Positions 8,894 through 17,842 are shown, counted from the first letter of the stretch. The stretch is DNA of 64,000 bases from Amycolatopsis sp. 2-15 (GCF_030285625.1 NZ_CP127294.1:7038001-7102000), one strand, 5' to 3'. Notes: generated from the sequence alone by a model not told the origin. Program-made: numbers and translations.

Positions 8894-9586
8894 TCACACC
8901 CGGTCCCTCCGCTCGCGGTCGGCCTCGTCGAGCAGTTCCGGGGTGACGTTCTCGTCGTAGCGGTGCAGCGCGAGCGCCCGCGCGTAGCGTTGCGCGATCC
9001 GGGTGATCACCGGCTCACTCGGCGCCTCCGTCACACCGAAGACGGTGCCCGGGTAGTTGAGCGGTTCCATCACCGAGGCGATGCGATCCCACTGCTGCGG
9101 TGGGACCAGCTGCACCGGATCACCACCGGCGAACCAGCCGATCGGTACCGCCGTTCCCGGCGGTATCACGGTGTTCACATGCACCACGGCCCCGAACTCG
9201 ACATCGGCGCCAGACCCGATGCGGGCGCCGTTGTAGATCATCGCTCCGGTCGCGACTCGCGCATCGCCGTCGATGATGCACCCACTGAGGTGGGCGTTGG
9301 GCCCGACCAGGACGTGATCACCGAGCCGAACCGGATGACGCCGGGAACCGCGCAGCACGGCGTGTTCCATGATCACGCAGTGGGCGCCGATCTCGACCGG
9401 CCCGCCCTCCGCGGTGAGTACGGCGCCGAAGAGGACCCGGCTGTGCGGCCCGACGGTGACATCCCCGCACAGCACGGCTGTCGGGGCGATATACGCGGAC
9501 CTGTCGACCCGCGGGTGCCGATGCTGGTGTTCGATGAAGACCGCGCCGCGCCCCACCGGATGCAGGTAGTCCTCGGGAAAGGTCAT
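8894..9586 (-). CDS. gamma-carbonic-anhydrase-like hexapeptide-repeat protein
   Basis: The product is 230 residues with ATG at 9586 preceded by GGAGG five bases away. Residues about 28-160 are left-handed beta-helix hexapeptide repeats (for example YIAPTAVLCGDVTVGPHSRV, MIYNGARIGSGADVEFGAVV), followed by a C-terminal alpha-helical region, as in the gamma-CA/PaaY/CaiE family. Histidines at 75 (IMEH is 72-75), 91 and 99 lie in the region of family zinc ligands, though exact correspondence is inferred. The family forms zinc-dependent trimers in the cytoplasm; activity ranges from carbonic anhydrase to thioesterase-like. There is no operon partner: the downstream neighbour is relic sequence and the upstream one is a glnA stump. 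Confidence 0.8.
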   Translation of the reverse strand: MTFPEDYLHPVGRGAVFIEHQHRHPRVDRSAYIAPTAVLCGDVTVGPHSRVLFGAVLTAEGGPVEIGAHCVIMEHAVLRGSRRHPVRLGDHVLVGPNAHLSGCIIDGDARVATGAMIYNGARIGSGADVEFGAVVHVNTVIPPGTAVPIGWFAGGDPVQLVPPQQWDRIASVMEPLNYPGTVFGVTEAPSEPVITRIAQRYARALALHRYDENVTPELLDEADRERRDRV

Positions 9587-9803
9587 CGCGGCCTCCGATC
9601 AGTAGGCAAGATCGGTATCGGCGGCAGCGGCGCTGCCGCGCCGGACCCGCACCACAGGCCGACGCTACGCCCGACGTTCAGCCGAGGCCAGGCCGTACGG
9701 CGGCGCTCGAGGTGGATCGAGGACGCACCTCACTCACGGACAGCCGAGCTCACCTCCAGAACGCGGTTGCCCAGCGGCCGTGAGTAGTCAGCTTCGTCAG
9801 CTC

Positions 9804-10165
9804 TCACACGTCGTAGTACAACGCGAACTCGTACGGGTGCGGGCGCAGCCGCAGTGGGTCGATCTCGTGCTCTCGCTTGAAGTCGACCCAGGTCTCGATC
9901 ACGTCCGGGGTGAACACGTCACCTTTGAGGAGGAACTCGTGGTCGGTTTCCAACCGGTCGATCACGGCCTCGAGTGATCCTGGAACTTGGGCGACATCGC
10001 GCGCTTCCTCGGGTGGGAGTTCGTAGAGGTCCTTGTCGATCGGTGCCGCGGGCTCGATCTTGTTGCGGATCCCGTCGAGCCCGGCCATCACCATCGCGGC
10101 GAACGCGAGGTAGGGGTTGCCGGAGGAGTCGGGGCAGCGGAACTCGATGCGCTTGGCCTTAGTAC
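9804..10165 (-). pseudogene. glnA: glutamine synthetase, C-terminal fragment
   Basis: The last 120 residues of a type I glutamine synthetase are intact: [20 protein letters not shown], then [20 protein letters not shown] and the terminus [13 protein letters not shown]. This includes the EFRCPD active-site stretch near the adenylylation region. Everything upstream (the N-terminal beta-grasp and most of the catalytic barrel) is missing, replaced at about 10163 by an IS5-type transposase in the opposite half of the same open frame. No function is expected. A complete glnA must exist elsewhere because the enzyme is normally essential. Confidence 0.85.
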
Positions 10166-10780
10166 GAGCCCGGCCGCGTCCGACACGGACGATCCGCAGG
10201 TGCCGCATCAGGTGTGGGAACATCGGTGCGTCCCCGGCCTGTCCGGGCCCGACCAACGCCACCAGCGGTCGGCCGTTCCCGTCGACCAGATGGTGGATTT
10301 TCGTGCTCCAGCCCGCCACGGGAGCGGCCGATCGCGTGGTCAGGCGGCTCGCGGTGCAGATCCGTGTAGTTCGACCCAGCCCCCTGTGGAGCCGGTGAAG
10401 TTGGTGGCGTGCTGATGTGCCCGCGCGATGGTGGAGCCGACCGACACCGCCCACTCCACCAGCCCCGCCGCATCTGCCGCGGCCAACAGCCGCTGCAGCA
10501 CCGTGTCCCAGGTGTCGTTCCCGGCCGTCCGGCGGTGCCAGGTCCAGATCCTCCGCCACGAACCGAACACCGCCGGCACATCGCGCCACGCGATGCCGCA
10601 CCGATAGCGGTAGATGATTCCCTCGACCATCGACCTGGCATCCGAGAACGGCCGACCTTGTCTACCAGCACGGACTGGCAACAAATCCTCGACTAACGCC
10701 CACTGATCGTCTGACAACAACTGAACCGCGACACGACCGGCAGCATCCCAGCAACACAGCGCAGCCTTTGCCAGACACGC
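10160..10780 (-). pseudogene. IS5-family transposase, truncated and frameshifted
   Basis: The N-terminal part reads [20 protein letters not shown] and [20 protein letters not shown], followed by [14 protein letters not shown] carrying the first DDE aspartate region. Two later frames continue it: [14 protein letters not shown] and [20 protein letters not shown]. The element then ends inside the phrase VGRGRARTK, where it joins the glnA tail. Its outer end (GGGCGTGTCTGG on the minus strand, at about 10780) directly abuts the IS701 element. It is defective, with at least two frameshifts and loss of the 3' third. Confidence 0.8.
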
Positions 10781-10799
10781 CCTAGTACTGCAACGGCAG

Positions 10800-10964
10800 T
10801 TAGGCGAGTGGGTAGCCGCGTCGTTTGTAGTGGCTGAGCCGGGCTTGGTGTTGTCGTCGGCGGCGGAAGCGGGACCAGGCCCAGACGTGGTTGGCGGCGT
10901 CGGCGACACGCAAGACCAGCTTGGTAAGCAGGCGCCGGATCTCCGGTAGCGTGAATCCGATCAT
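10800..10964 (-). CDS. 54-aa ATGA-coupled second frame of the IS701 element
   Basis: ATG at 10964 overlaps the transposase stop (ATGA). The product reads [20 protein letters not shown] and then a basic tail of the WSRFRRRRQHQARL type ending GYPLA, with the TAA inside the inverted repeat. In other IS701 transposases an equivalent 'TxPEIRRLL...WSRWRRRHQ' segment is the C terminus of the single protein (family knowledge). The truncated copy at 44.4 kb keeps the same ATGA junction and the [10 protein letters not shown] start, so the arrangement is ancestral to both copies rather than a local error. Confidence 0.55.
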   Translation of the reverse strand: MIGFTLPEIRRLLTKLVLRVADAANHVWAWSRFRRRRQHQARLSHYKRRGYPLA

Positions 10965-12097
10965 GCCCGGCTCGTCGGCTCCGGTTCCCCTTTTGTGACA
11001 AGGGATCGGGAGACGGCGAGCCAGGCGTGGGCGAGCATGGACAGGGTGATGTGGGCATACCACGCTCGCCAAGACCGGACCTGATACTGATCGAGTCCGG
11101 CTTCGTTTTTGGCCTGCTGGAAGCATTCCTCGATCCGCCAGCGAGTCCCGGCGATCCAGGCCAGGTCCAGCAGCGTCGAGCGGCGGGGTCCGTAGCAGAC
11201 GTAGTAGGCGATCTCCGTCGGATCGGTGACCTTGCGGCGGGCGAGCAGCCAGTGCCCGCGCCCGGGCTGCCAGCCGATCCGGATCGGTACCCGCGCCCAG
11301 TCGTACTCCCGTGGCCCGTGCGCCCCGGCCCCGACCGACAACCGCCGCCACGCCCTGGCTGGCAGGTCCGCGATCAGCTCGTCGGCGCGGGTCTCGGTGC
11401 CGCCGGTGGTGACCAGGGTGTCGTTGACCTTGGTGGCCAGCACGTGTGCGGCGTCGTGGGCTTCCAGCCACAGCCGCAGGTACTTGACCTGCCCGTAGGC
11501 CTCATCGGCGGTGACCCAGGCGAACGGCACCTGCGCGGCGAAGGCCCGGGCCAACATCGCCATGGCCTGGCGCGGCTTGGTCTCGAACTCGGCCCCTTCC
11601 GGGATCCCCGCCCGCCGGCACCGATCCCGGTCCGCGATCCAGGGCTCGGGCAGATACAGCTCCCGATCGATCAGCGCATGCCCGCGAGCACCGGCATAGG
11701 CCAGGAACGTGCCGATCTGGCAGTTCTCGATCCGGCCCGCCGTTCCCGAATACTGCCGCTGCACACCGGCCGAGCGGACGCCTTTCTTCAGGAACCCGGT
11801 GTCGTCCACGATCAGCACGCCACCGGGCTCGCCGAGGTGCTCGATGACGTAGTCGCGAACGTCATCGCGGACGCCGTCGATGTCCCAGTCCGCCCAGCGC
11901 AGCAGCCGCTGCATCCCATCCGGCGACATCTCACCGGCCTGCTCGGCCAGCGTCCACCCATTCTTCCGCTCCAAACCAGCGACCAACCCGGACACATACT
12001 CCCGCGCCCGAGCCCGCGGCTCCGACCGCGCGAACCGGCCAGAGATCCGCTCATGCACCCGACCCAGCTGATCCATCACCACATCGACCACCACCAC
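10961..12097 (-). CDS. IS701-family DDE transposase, main frame
   Basis: The product is 378 residues. The N-terminal region (about 1-90) is helical. The catalytic core has VLIVDDTGFLKKGVRSAGVQ (first acid), WVTADEAYG (second acid) and [20 protein letters not shown] (third acid), the usual IS701/IS4-superfamily pattern. It ends SKGEPEPTSRA-like at a TGA that overlaps the ATG of a second frame. Typical family transposases are 400-450 residues and carry the region found in that second frame, so full activity may need the downstream product or a frameshift. The start ATG at 12097 lies 38 bases inside the element end. Confidence 0.88.
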   Translation of the reverse strand: MVVVDVVMDQLGRVHERISGRFARSEPRARAREYVSGLVAGLERKNGWTLAEQAGEMSPDGMQRLLRWADWDIDGVRDDVRDYVIEHLGEPGGVLIVDDTGFLKKGVRSAGVQRQYSGTAGRIENCQIGTFLAYAGARGHALIDRELYLPEPWIADRDRCRRAGIPEGAEFETKPRQAMAMLARAFAAQVPFAWVTADEAYGQVKYLRLWLEAHDAAHVLATKVNDTLVTTGGTETRADELIADLPARAWRRLSVGAGAHGPREYDWARVPIRIGWQPGRGHWLLARRKVTDPTEIAYYVCYGPRRSTLLDLAWIAGTRWRIEECFQQAKNEAGLDQYQVRSWRAWYAHITLSMLAHAWLAVSRSLVTKGEPEPTSRA

Positions 12098-12140
12098 GAT
12101 GATCTACCACAACGCCAGCAACTGCCGTTGCAGTACTAGG

Positions 12141-12175
12141 AGGTGGTGATCGCCCCTCGCGGATGATCACCACCT
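12141..12175. terminator. hairpin beside the IS701 insertion
   Basis: Arms AGGTGGTGATC (12141-12151) and GATCACCACCT (12165-12175) are perfect complements with a 13-base loop. The hairpin lies 135 bp downstream of the minus-strand Fe-S subunit gene, so it is a likely terminator of that operon. The IS701 target duplication ends two bases from it, consistent with the known preference of many insertion sequences for terminator-like dyads. Confidence 0.5.
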
Positions 12176-12310
12176 CTTCGCGCCGTCGACGTAGGTCGCG
12201 AACGACTGTCGATCGCCGTTGGCTTTACCGCCCACCGCGCGGGCATCAGCGGCGTTCGCGTGGCTTCTCCCCAGCGGAGCCATGGTGTGAGGGCGTCCCG
12301 CGAGCCGCGC

Positions 12311-12787
12311 TCACATGTTCTTCGCACCCTCCACAATGGCCTCACGGATGCGGGCGTAAGTGCCGCAGCGGCAGATGTTGCGGATGTCGTCGAGGTCGTC
12401 GTCGGTGAGGTCGCGGCCGGCGGCGCGGGCCTGGCGGACCTTGGCCACCGCGGCCATGATCTGCCCCGGCTGGCAGTAGCCGCACTGGGCGACGTCCTGC
12501 TGCAGCCACGCTTCCTGCATCGGGTGCAGGTCCTTGCCCACGGTGGCGGGCAGGCCTTCGATTGTCGTGACCTCGTCGGTGGGCGCGATTTTCGAAACGG
12601 GCACCGAGCATGGGTTGAATGCCTTGCCGTTGATGTGGCTCGTGCACGCCTTGCAGACGTCGAGCCCACAGCCGTACTTCGGGCCCTTCACGCCGAGGCG
12701 GTCGCGCAGCACCCACAGGAGCCGTTCAGTGTCCTCGGCTTCCACCGTGACCTGCTCACCGTTGAGCTTGAAGGTGTGTTGTGGCAC
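12311..12787 (-). CDS. [2Fe-2S] subunit of a xanthine-dehydrogenase-family Mo hydroxylase
   Basis: The 158-residue protein has both iron-sulfur sites of the family. The plant-ferredoxin-type cluster uses Cys40, Cys45, Cys48 and Cys60 (YGCGLDVCKACT...NPC). The helical C-terminal cluster uses Cys102, Cys105, Cys139 and Cys141 (QCGYCQPGQ...NICRCGTY). It passes electrons from the Mo cofactor to an acceptor. It follows the large subunit gene by 9 bp on the same strand, the large-then-small order found in isoquinoline 1-oxidoreductase/aldehyde-oxidoreductase-type (IorB/IorA) pairs. There is no FAD subunit in the operon, which also fits the two-subunit class. Substrate unknown. Confidence 0.9.
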   Translation of the reverse strand: MPQHTFKLNGEQVTVEAEDTERLLWVLRDRLGVKGPKYGCGLDVCKACTSHINGKAFNPCSVPVSKIAPTDEVTTIEGLPATVGKDLHPMQEAWLQQDVAQCGYCQPGQIMAAVAKVRQARAAGRDLTDDDLDDIRNICRCGTYARIREAIVEGAKNM

Positions 12788-12796
12788 GGAGAACTC

Positions 12797-15127
12797 CTAG
12801 TAGGCGTAGTCGAGACCGTCGACGGGGGAAGGCGGCGTGGAGGGTTCCAAAGGCAGCGGGTCGAACGACAGCGTGCCGTGGTTGATGGGGAACGAAGTCG
12901 GCATCTTCCCGGTGGCCCGCGCATACGCGCAAGCGACAGCGGCGAACGACGGCGCGACCGCCAGCTCCCCGGCACCACTCGGAGTGTCCGACGTGTTCGG
13001 CATGATCACGACCCGCGTCTCGAGCGGGGTGTTCCACTCGCGTGTGTAGAAGTAGTTGTCCCAGCTGCCTTCCAGCGGGATCCCGTCCTTGATGTGGAGG
13101 CTGGAGGTCAGGCACATCGCGATGCCGTCGTTGAGGCCGCCGATCATCTGCGCCTCCAGGCCCCGCGGGTTGATCGCGAACCCGGGATCGACCACGACGA
13201 GCGCCTTGGTCACCCGCGGGCCGGTCACCGCCTCGCGGACCTTCCGGTTCACCGTCTCCGGACGGCAGTCGATCTCCACCAGCACCGCCACCGCACCCCG
13301 GTACTCCGAGTGCAACGCGATGCCCTGGGCGACGCCCGACGGCATCGACCGGCCCCACTCACCGACCTGGACGGCCTTGTCGAGCACCGCGCGCAGCCGG
13401 GCGTCCTTGAGGAAGTCGCGCCGGAACTGCACCGGGTCCTTGCCCATCTTCTTCGCCAGCTGGTCGACCACGAGCTCTTCGGCTGTGACCACGTTCGGCG
13501 AGTAGATGTTGCGCATGCTGCCGGTGTTGAACTTCAGCGGAATCTCGTTGAGCAATTGCGTGGTCACGCCGAAGTTGTAGGGAGAAGACTGCGTGAGCTC
13601 GAAGATCGACTCCGCGAAGCTCAGGTTGCCCGCGATGGGCAGCTTCGCCGCAGTGGAGGTGAGCATTTCTCCGAGACCGTGGCTGAACTCCGTCTGAACG
13701 CTGGTGTGCCGTTGTTCGAAGCTCACCACGTTGCCGAGGGCGTAGGTGGCGCGCACCCGCGAAACGCACATCGGGTGCACCCGGCCCTGCCGGAAGTCGT
13801 CGGTGCGCGACCACATGAGTTTGACCGCTTTGCCCATTTTCTTCGACGCCTCGGCGGCTTCGAGCGCCGCGTCGTGGAACAGATGCCGGCCGAACGAGCC
13901 GCCGCCCTGGGTCACATGCACCGTGACGGCACTCTGAGGCAGGCCCACCGCCTGCGCGATCTGCTGCTGCGCGACGATCGGCACCTTCAGGCACGACCAG
14001 ATCTCGGCACGGTCCGAACGGACATCGGCAATCGCCGAACCGGTCTCGAGCGGGCTGTTGCTGGCGAAAGCAAAGGTGAACTCCGCGTCGAGCGACTGCG
14101 TCAGCACTCCGGGCACGGCGAGCGGCAGTTGCGCGGCCTTGAGCTTCTTCAGCACGGTCGCGTCGGATTCACCGTCGACGGTGCCAGGACCCCAGTCCAC
14201 CTTCAGCGCGCGGATGGCGTCGATGCACTGCCCGAACGTCTCGGCCCGCACTGCCACGCCGTGGGAGATCGCCGCGATGTCGGTGACGCCCGGCATCGCC
14301 TTGACGTCGGTCTCGTTCTGGATCGAGCGAACCGTGCCGTTGATCGTGGGCGGCCGGGCGACCATCGTCGGCAGCGCACCGGGGACGTCGTGGTCGAGGG
14401 TGTATTTCTTGCGCCCGGTCACGGCCTCGTAGGCGTCGATGCGGTTCTGCGCGGTGCCGAGCACCTTGAAGTCCGCGCGCGACTTGAGCTGCGCCGTGGC
14501 GCTGGTGGTCTTCACGGCCGCAGCGGCCTTCGCAAGCGAGCCGTACGGCGCCTGCTTGCCGCTGGTGTGGTGGACCATCCCGTCGGCGGTGCGCAGCTCC
14601 GCCTCGGGCACCCCCCACTGAGCGGCGGCCGCCGAGACCAGCCGAGCCCGGGCGATCGCCGAGACGGTCCGGATCGGGGTGAATATGCTCCGCATCGAGT
14701 TGGAGCCGCCCGTGAGCTGGTTCATCAGCAGCTCCGGACGGGCGTCGGCGAGCGTGACGTCGACGTTCGACAGCGGAATGTCCAGCTCTTCGGCCACCAT
14801 CATCGCCACCGCGGTGGTCATGCCCTGGCCCACCTCGGTCCGCGGCACCGCGAACGACGCGCGCCCGTCTGTCCCGATCTGGACGCTGATCAGGCCGGAC
14901 GTGGGCGCGGCAGCGAGGTTCTGCAGGTCACCGAGGTCGAAGAGGTCCTCAGGCTGCGGGAGGGAAGGAAGCGCGGCGTCGGCTTCCTCCGGCGCCAGTC
15001 CGGCCTGGGCGATCTGCGCGGCGACGGCGAGCGTCGGCGCAGCCAGCACAAAGCCGAGGAAACGGCGCCGGTCGATGTGCCGCGGCGCATCCGGAGCGGG
15101 CCGGGCGTCGTGGTCTTGCTGTGCCAT
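12797..15127 (-). CDS. Tat-exported molybdopterin-binding subunit (isoquinoline 1-oxidoreductase beta type)
   Basis: The product is 776 residues. ATG at 15127 has GAGG about 10 bases upstream; an upstream in-frame start at 15214 lacks one. The N terminus carries a twin-arginine signal, DRRRFLGFVLAAPTLAVAA. The body shows the family landmarks: TEVGQGMTTAVAMMVAEEL near the start, QGGGSFGRHLFHDAALEAAE in the Mo-cofactor region, and SGAGELAVAPSFAAV near the C terminus with the catalytic Glu. It hydroxylates a heteroaromatic or aldehyde substrate using water and hands electrons to the small subunit. A Tat signal on the large subunit only implies export of the folded complex. The PucR regulator gene upstream on the same strand (165 bp gap) is a candidate regulator. 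Confidence 0.9.
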   Translation of the reverse strand: MAQQDHDARPAPDAPRHIDRRRFLGFVLAAPTLAVAAQIAQAGLAPEEADAALPSLPQPEDLFDLGDLQNLAAAPTSGLISVQIGTDGRASFAVPRTEVGQGMTTAVAMMVAEELDIPLSNVDVTLADARPELLMNQLTGGSNSMRSIFTPIRTVSAIARARLVSAAAAQWGVPEAELRTADGMVHHTSGKQAPYGSLAKAAAAVKTTSATAQLKSRADFKVLGTAQNRIDAYEAVTGRKKYTLDHDVPGALPTMVARPPTINGTVRSIQNETDVKAMPGVTDIAAISHGVAVRAETFGQCIDAIRALKVDWGPGTVDGESDATVLKKLKAAQLPLAVPGVLTQSLDAEFTFAFASNSPLETGSAIADVRSDRAEIWSCLKVPIVAQQQIAQAVGLPQSAVTVHVTQGGGSFGRHLFHDAALEAAEASKKMGKAVKLMWSRTDDFRQGRVHPMCVSRVRATYALGNVVSFEQRHTSVQTEFSHGLGEMLTSTAAKLPIAGNLSFAESIFELTQSSPYNFGVTTQLLNEIPLKFNTGSMRNIYSPNVVTAEELVVDQLAKKMGKDPVQFRRDFLKDARLRAVLDKAVQVGEWGRSMPSGVAQGIALHSEYRGAVAVLVEIDCRPETVNRKVREAVTGPRVTKALVVVDPGFAINPRGLEAQMIGGLNDGIAMCLTSSLHIKDGIPLEGSWDNYFYTREWNTPLETRVVIMPNTSDTPSGAGELAVAPSFAAVACAYARATGKMPTSFPINHGTLSFDPLPLEPSTPPSPVDGLDYAY

Positions 15128-15292
15128 GGGCGGCGGGTTCCTCTCGAACGACAGTGTCAGAGAAGTGATCAGAGAACGCGGGGAGTGTTCGGATTGGGCC
15201 GCAGTGTTACACAACTTCGCTCGCCACAGCCATGACCTGCGTGCCTACTTTTGCCGTAGTGTCGTTGGGCACTGTGCACAACGGTGCTGGAG

Positions 15293-16492
15293 TCACGACC
15301 GTCGACGCGGCGGCAGAAACGGGAGGCCGCGCACGACGAGGGCCAGCTCGATCGGGATTTCACCACCCGGCAGGCAGCGCCCGGTCAGCGCTTCGATCCG
15401 GCGCACGCGATTGAGCACCGTGTTGCGGTGGCAGTGCAGCTCCTGCGCCGCCCGTGTGGCCGATCCGCCGGTCTCGACCCAGGAGGCGAGCGTCTGCAGA
15501 AGGATCCGCCGCTCGTCATCGGGCAGGTCCAGCAGTCCGCGCAGCCACTGCTGCATCAGAGAGGCGGTGAGCTCCGGCGAAGTGAGCAGCAGCGCTTCCG
15601 GCAGCCGGTCGGCGAGGCAGACGGCTGCCGGCTCGCCATGCGGGACGGTCCGCAACGCGAGCACCGCTTGCCGGTAGGCGGTGTGCACTGCAGCCAGTCC
15701 ATCGACCACCAGCGAGACACCCACCGACCCGCGGACGGCGGCGAGGGCCTTCATCAGCGCCGCGGTGTCACACCCGCGCAGAGACACCAAGCCCACGAGC
15801 GCGTCCGCGCGAACCTGCCACGCCGAACGGAGGCCCGATTCGTCGAGCTTGCGCCCAAGTGCCTCGGTGAGGTTGCTGGTGGCCAACCGGCCCTCGGTCG
15901 CGACGGCCACGTACGGCCCCTCCACGGGCAGTCGGATGATCCGGCTCGCTTCATAGGCGAACGCCGCGTCGGAAGCCCGGCCTTGCAGCAAGCCCTCCCA
16001 CAGAGCCGCGCTGCGCTGTTCGTCGGCGCGGACCAGCGCCTGCTCGGCTACGTGATACGCAGCCGCGACCTGGGACGAGAGCGCATCCACCAGTTCCCAG
16101 ACGCGGGTCGCGAGGTCGAGAAGATCGTCGGCGTCCATTTCGTGCTCCGCACGGGCCTGCGCGATCAGCGCCTGCCAGACGATCCGCCCACCGATGCGGA
16201 ACGATCGCAGCAAGTCGTCCAGCGGCAGCCGCTGCTGCGCCCGCCGCTGCCCGGTGGCCCGTGCGGCGTCGTAGAACTGCGCGACGCGCTCCGCCTCGTC
16301 GCCGTCCTGACCGACCAGCTGCAGCACGCGCGCGAGGTTGTCGTGGCACGACTTCCACAGATCGTCTTCGGGTACGACGTTGAGCTGCCGGTAGCCCGGG
16401 TTCTGCTCATCGATGACGCGGACAAGCTCGTCGGTCAGTTCGTCGACCCTGCCCAGCACGCTGCTGGCCAGCACTTGCGCCGCCGCAGGCAT
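15293..16492 (-). CDS. PucR-family transcriptional regulator
   Basis: ATG at 16492 was chosen because GGAGGGG lies 10 bases upstream; an earlier TTG at 16516 is less likely. The 399-residue product has an N-terminal RsbRD/helical sensor region, a middle GGDEF-like domain around 150-300, and a C-terminal PucR HTH: SATRAAQELHCHRNTVLNRV with the recognition helix, then RIEALTGRCLPGGEIPIELA. PucR proteins commonly activate purine or aromatic catabolic genes. The next gene downstream encodes the Mo hydroxylase large subunit in the same direction, so local control of that operon is the likely role. Confidence 0.85.
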   Translation of the reverse strand: MPAAAQVLASSVLGRVDELTDELVRVIDEQNPGYRQLNVVPEDDLWKSCHDNLARVLQLVGQDGDEAERVAQFYDAARATGQRRAQQRLPLDDLLRSFRIGGRIVWQALIAQARAEHEMDADDLLDLATRVWELVDALSSQVAAAYHVAEQALVRADEQRSAALWEGLLQGRASDAAFAYEASRIIRLPVEGPYVAVATEGRLATSNLTEALGRKLDESGLRSAWQVRADALVGLVSLRGCDTAALMKALAAVRGSVGVSLVVDGLAAVHTAYRQAVLALRTVPHGEPAAVCLADRLPEALLLTSPELTASLMQQWLRGLLDLPDDERRILLQTLASWVETGGSATRAAQELHCHRNTVLNRVRRIEALTGRCLPGGEIPIELALVVRGLPFLPPRRRS

Positions 16493-16879
16493 GTCGGCCG
16501 CTCCCCTCCACCCCAAGATCCACCACTGCCACTGCTCGTGTCACCGCGCCACGGCCCGACCCGGACACTCGCCCACAATCCGGCGTCCGGGTTGCCGGGT
16601 CCCCGTCGACTCGTTCCCAGGGAGTATCGGCCAGCGGTTCCACCGCCGCAGATCCGGTATGCCGTCAGGAGTCTCCGGCCGTGCTGCGACAAACCGGCAC
16701 ACCACGTCGATGCGGACGACGGCGCCAAGGACACAGCCGGTTTCCGGGCGCCGACGATCAGGAGCACCAGGCCGATGCCGGCGGCAGGTCGCCCACACCC
16801 ACGGTGGCCAATCCGCTCGGCGAGGCGGTCCTGGGCCGAGTCAATGGCCTCCCGGCCGCAGGTGCTGCCCGCCGGGGAC

Positions 16880-17574
16880 CGCGTCGTCGGCAGGGAGAAG
16901 ATCCGGCCGTTCTTCGTCAACCTGGAACACCCGGCGAACGAAGTCTCGGTGCACGCGCCGCCCCGCGCGCCGATCATCGACATCGAGACCTTCCAGCAGG
17001 CTCAAGACATCGCCGCCACCAAAGGCGCCGGCCGCACAACCCGGGAACGCGCCCGCACCCGACATCCCTACCTCCTGAACGGCCTGCTGCACTGCGGGGT
17101 GTGCGGCCGACGGATGCAGGGCCAACGCAACCACGAGCGGCCGTTCCACCGCTGCCACTACCCCGCCCCATACGGCCTGGCGAACAAACCGCCCACCCCC
17201 GCAACGTCTCCCTCGCCGAACGCGACCTCCTCAGCCCCCTCGCCGCCTGGCTCGCAACCAGCTTCGCCCCGCATCGCGTCAAGGACACCATCGACACCCT
17301 CTACGCCGCGCAACCAGACCCCGACCTCAACTCCGCCGCCCCAGCCGCCGCCACCATCGTCGCCGAATGCGATCGCGCGCTCCAACGCCACCGCGCAGCC
17401 CTCGAAGCCGGAGCCGACCCACAACTCGTCACCAGCTGGATCACCGAGACCCAAGCCCGCCGAGCCGAGGCGCAATCACCCATCACAGCAAGACCACAGC
17501 AGCAGCGGCTCGCCAAAGACCAAATTCACGGCGTCGAGCATCCAGCTTCCCCTACTCTGGGTTCCGTGATGTAA
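16880..17574 (+). pseudogene. serine recombinase, C-terminal half, frameshifted
   Basis: The first frame contains IRPFFVNLEHPANEVSVHAP, IIDIETFQQAQDIAATKG, and the zinc ribbon HPYLLNGLLHCGVCGRRMQG with the second cysteine pair reduced to HRCHYP. Near 17190 the frame shifts and continues HPRNVSLAERDLLSPLAAWL and AECDRALQRHRAALEAGADP, the coiled-coil region of large serine recombinases. The catalytic N-terminal domain is missing. The missing first half resembles the separate relic at 25.6-26.5 kb. The upstream 16500-16880 stretch has no identifiable gene. Confidence 0.75.
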
Positions 17575-17587
17575 CGGAACGTGCTCG

Positions 17588-17842
17588 ATGGATCTTACAG
17601 CGACTCACCGACAAAGCAGAAAGGACGTGATCGACGCTGCGGTGGACGCGTTCGCCAACCTCGTCACCTCCGTCGTGGGGTTGTTCTCGCAAGCCGAAGA
17701 CACTTTGGGCGGGTTCAAGCAGAAAGCGATCGCTCTGGTGCAAGGCAACACCAATTTTCCGGATATCCCCGAGCTGCCCGGAAACTCCGGAATGGATGAC
17801 GAGAAGCAGTGGCGCGTCGAGCCGTCGGCGGCACCGGCATGA
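17588..17842 (+). CDS. small ESX-like hypothetical protein (up to 84 aa)
   Basis: The start is uncertain: ATG 17588 gives 84 residues, GTG 17628 gives 71. The helical stretch AAVDAFANLVTSVVGLFSQA followed by EDTLGGFKQKAIALVQGN and a Pro-rich end (FPDIPELPGNSG) resembles the C-terminal half of ESX-associated small proteins, which in Pseudonocardiaceae often precede DUF3558 lipoprotein genes. The stop overlaps the ATG of the next gene (ATGA), so the two are translationally coupled. The family is not certain. The truncated recombinase ends just before it, so its own N terminus may have been lost. Confidence 0.5.
   Translation: MDLTATHRQSRKDVIDAAVDAFANLVTSVVGLFSQAEDTLGGFKQKAIALVQGNTNFPDIPELPGNSGMDDEKQWRVEPSAAPA

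Larger units (their letters stand above)
10786..12135 (-). mobile_element. IS701-family insertion sequence, complete ends
   Basis: The ends are perfect inverted repeats: TACTGCAACGGCAGT at 10786-10800 and its reverse complement at 12121-12135. CTAG at both outer sides (10782-10785 and 12136-12139) fits the 4-bp YTAR target duplication of IS701. The element is about 1.35 kb. It carries a transposase gene and a short overlapping second frame. It inserted next to the end of the IS5-type element. A degraded second copy lies at 44.4 kb and a lone end at 25.4 kb. Confidence 0.9.

Noticed and set aside
12260..15235. 991-codon plus-strand open frame
   Set aside because: It is the antisense of the two Mo hydroxylase genes. 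The product is His/Arg/Gly-rich with no motif, and third-position bias belongs to the minus strand.
15284..17569. 761-codon plus-strand open frame
   Set aside because: Most of it is antisense to the PucR gene. Only the last part (from about 16880) carries real recombinase sequence, which is listed separately as a relic.
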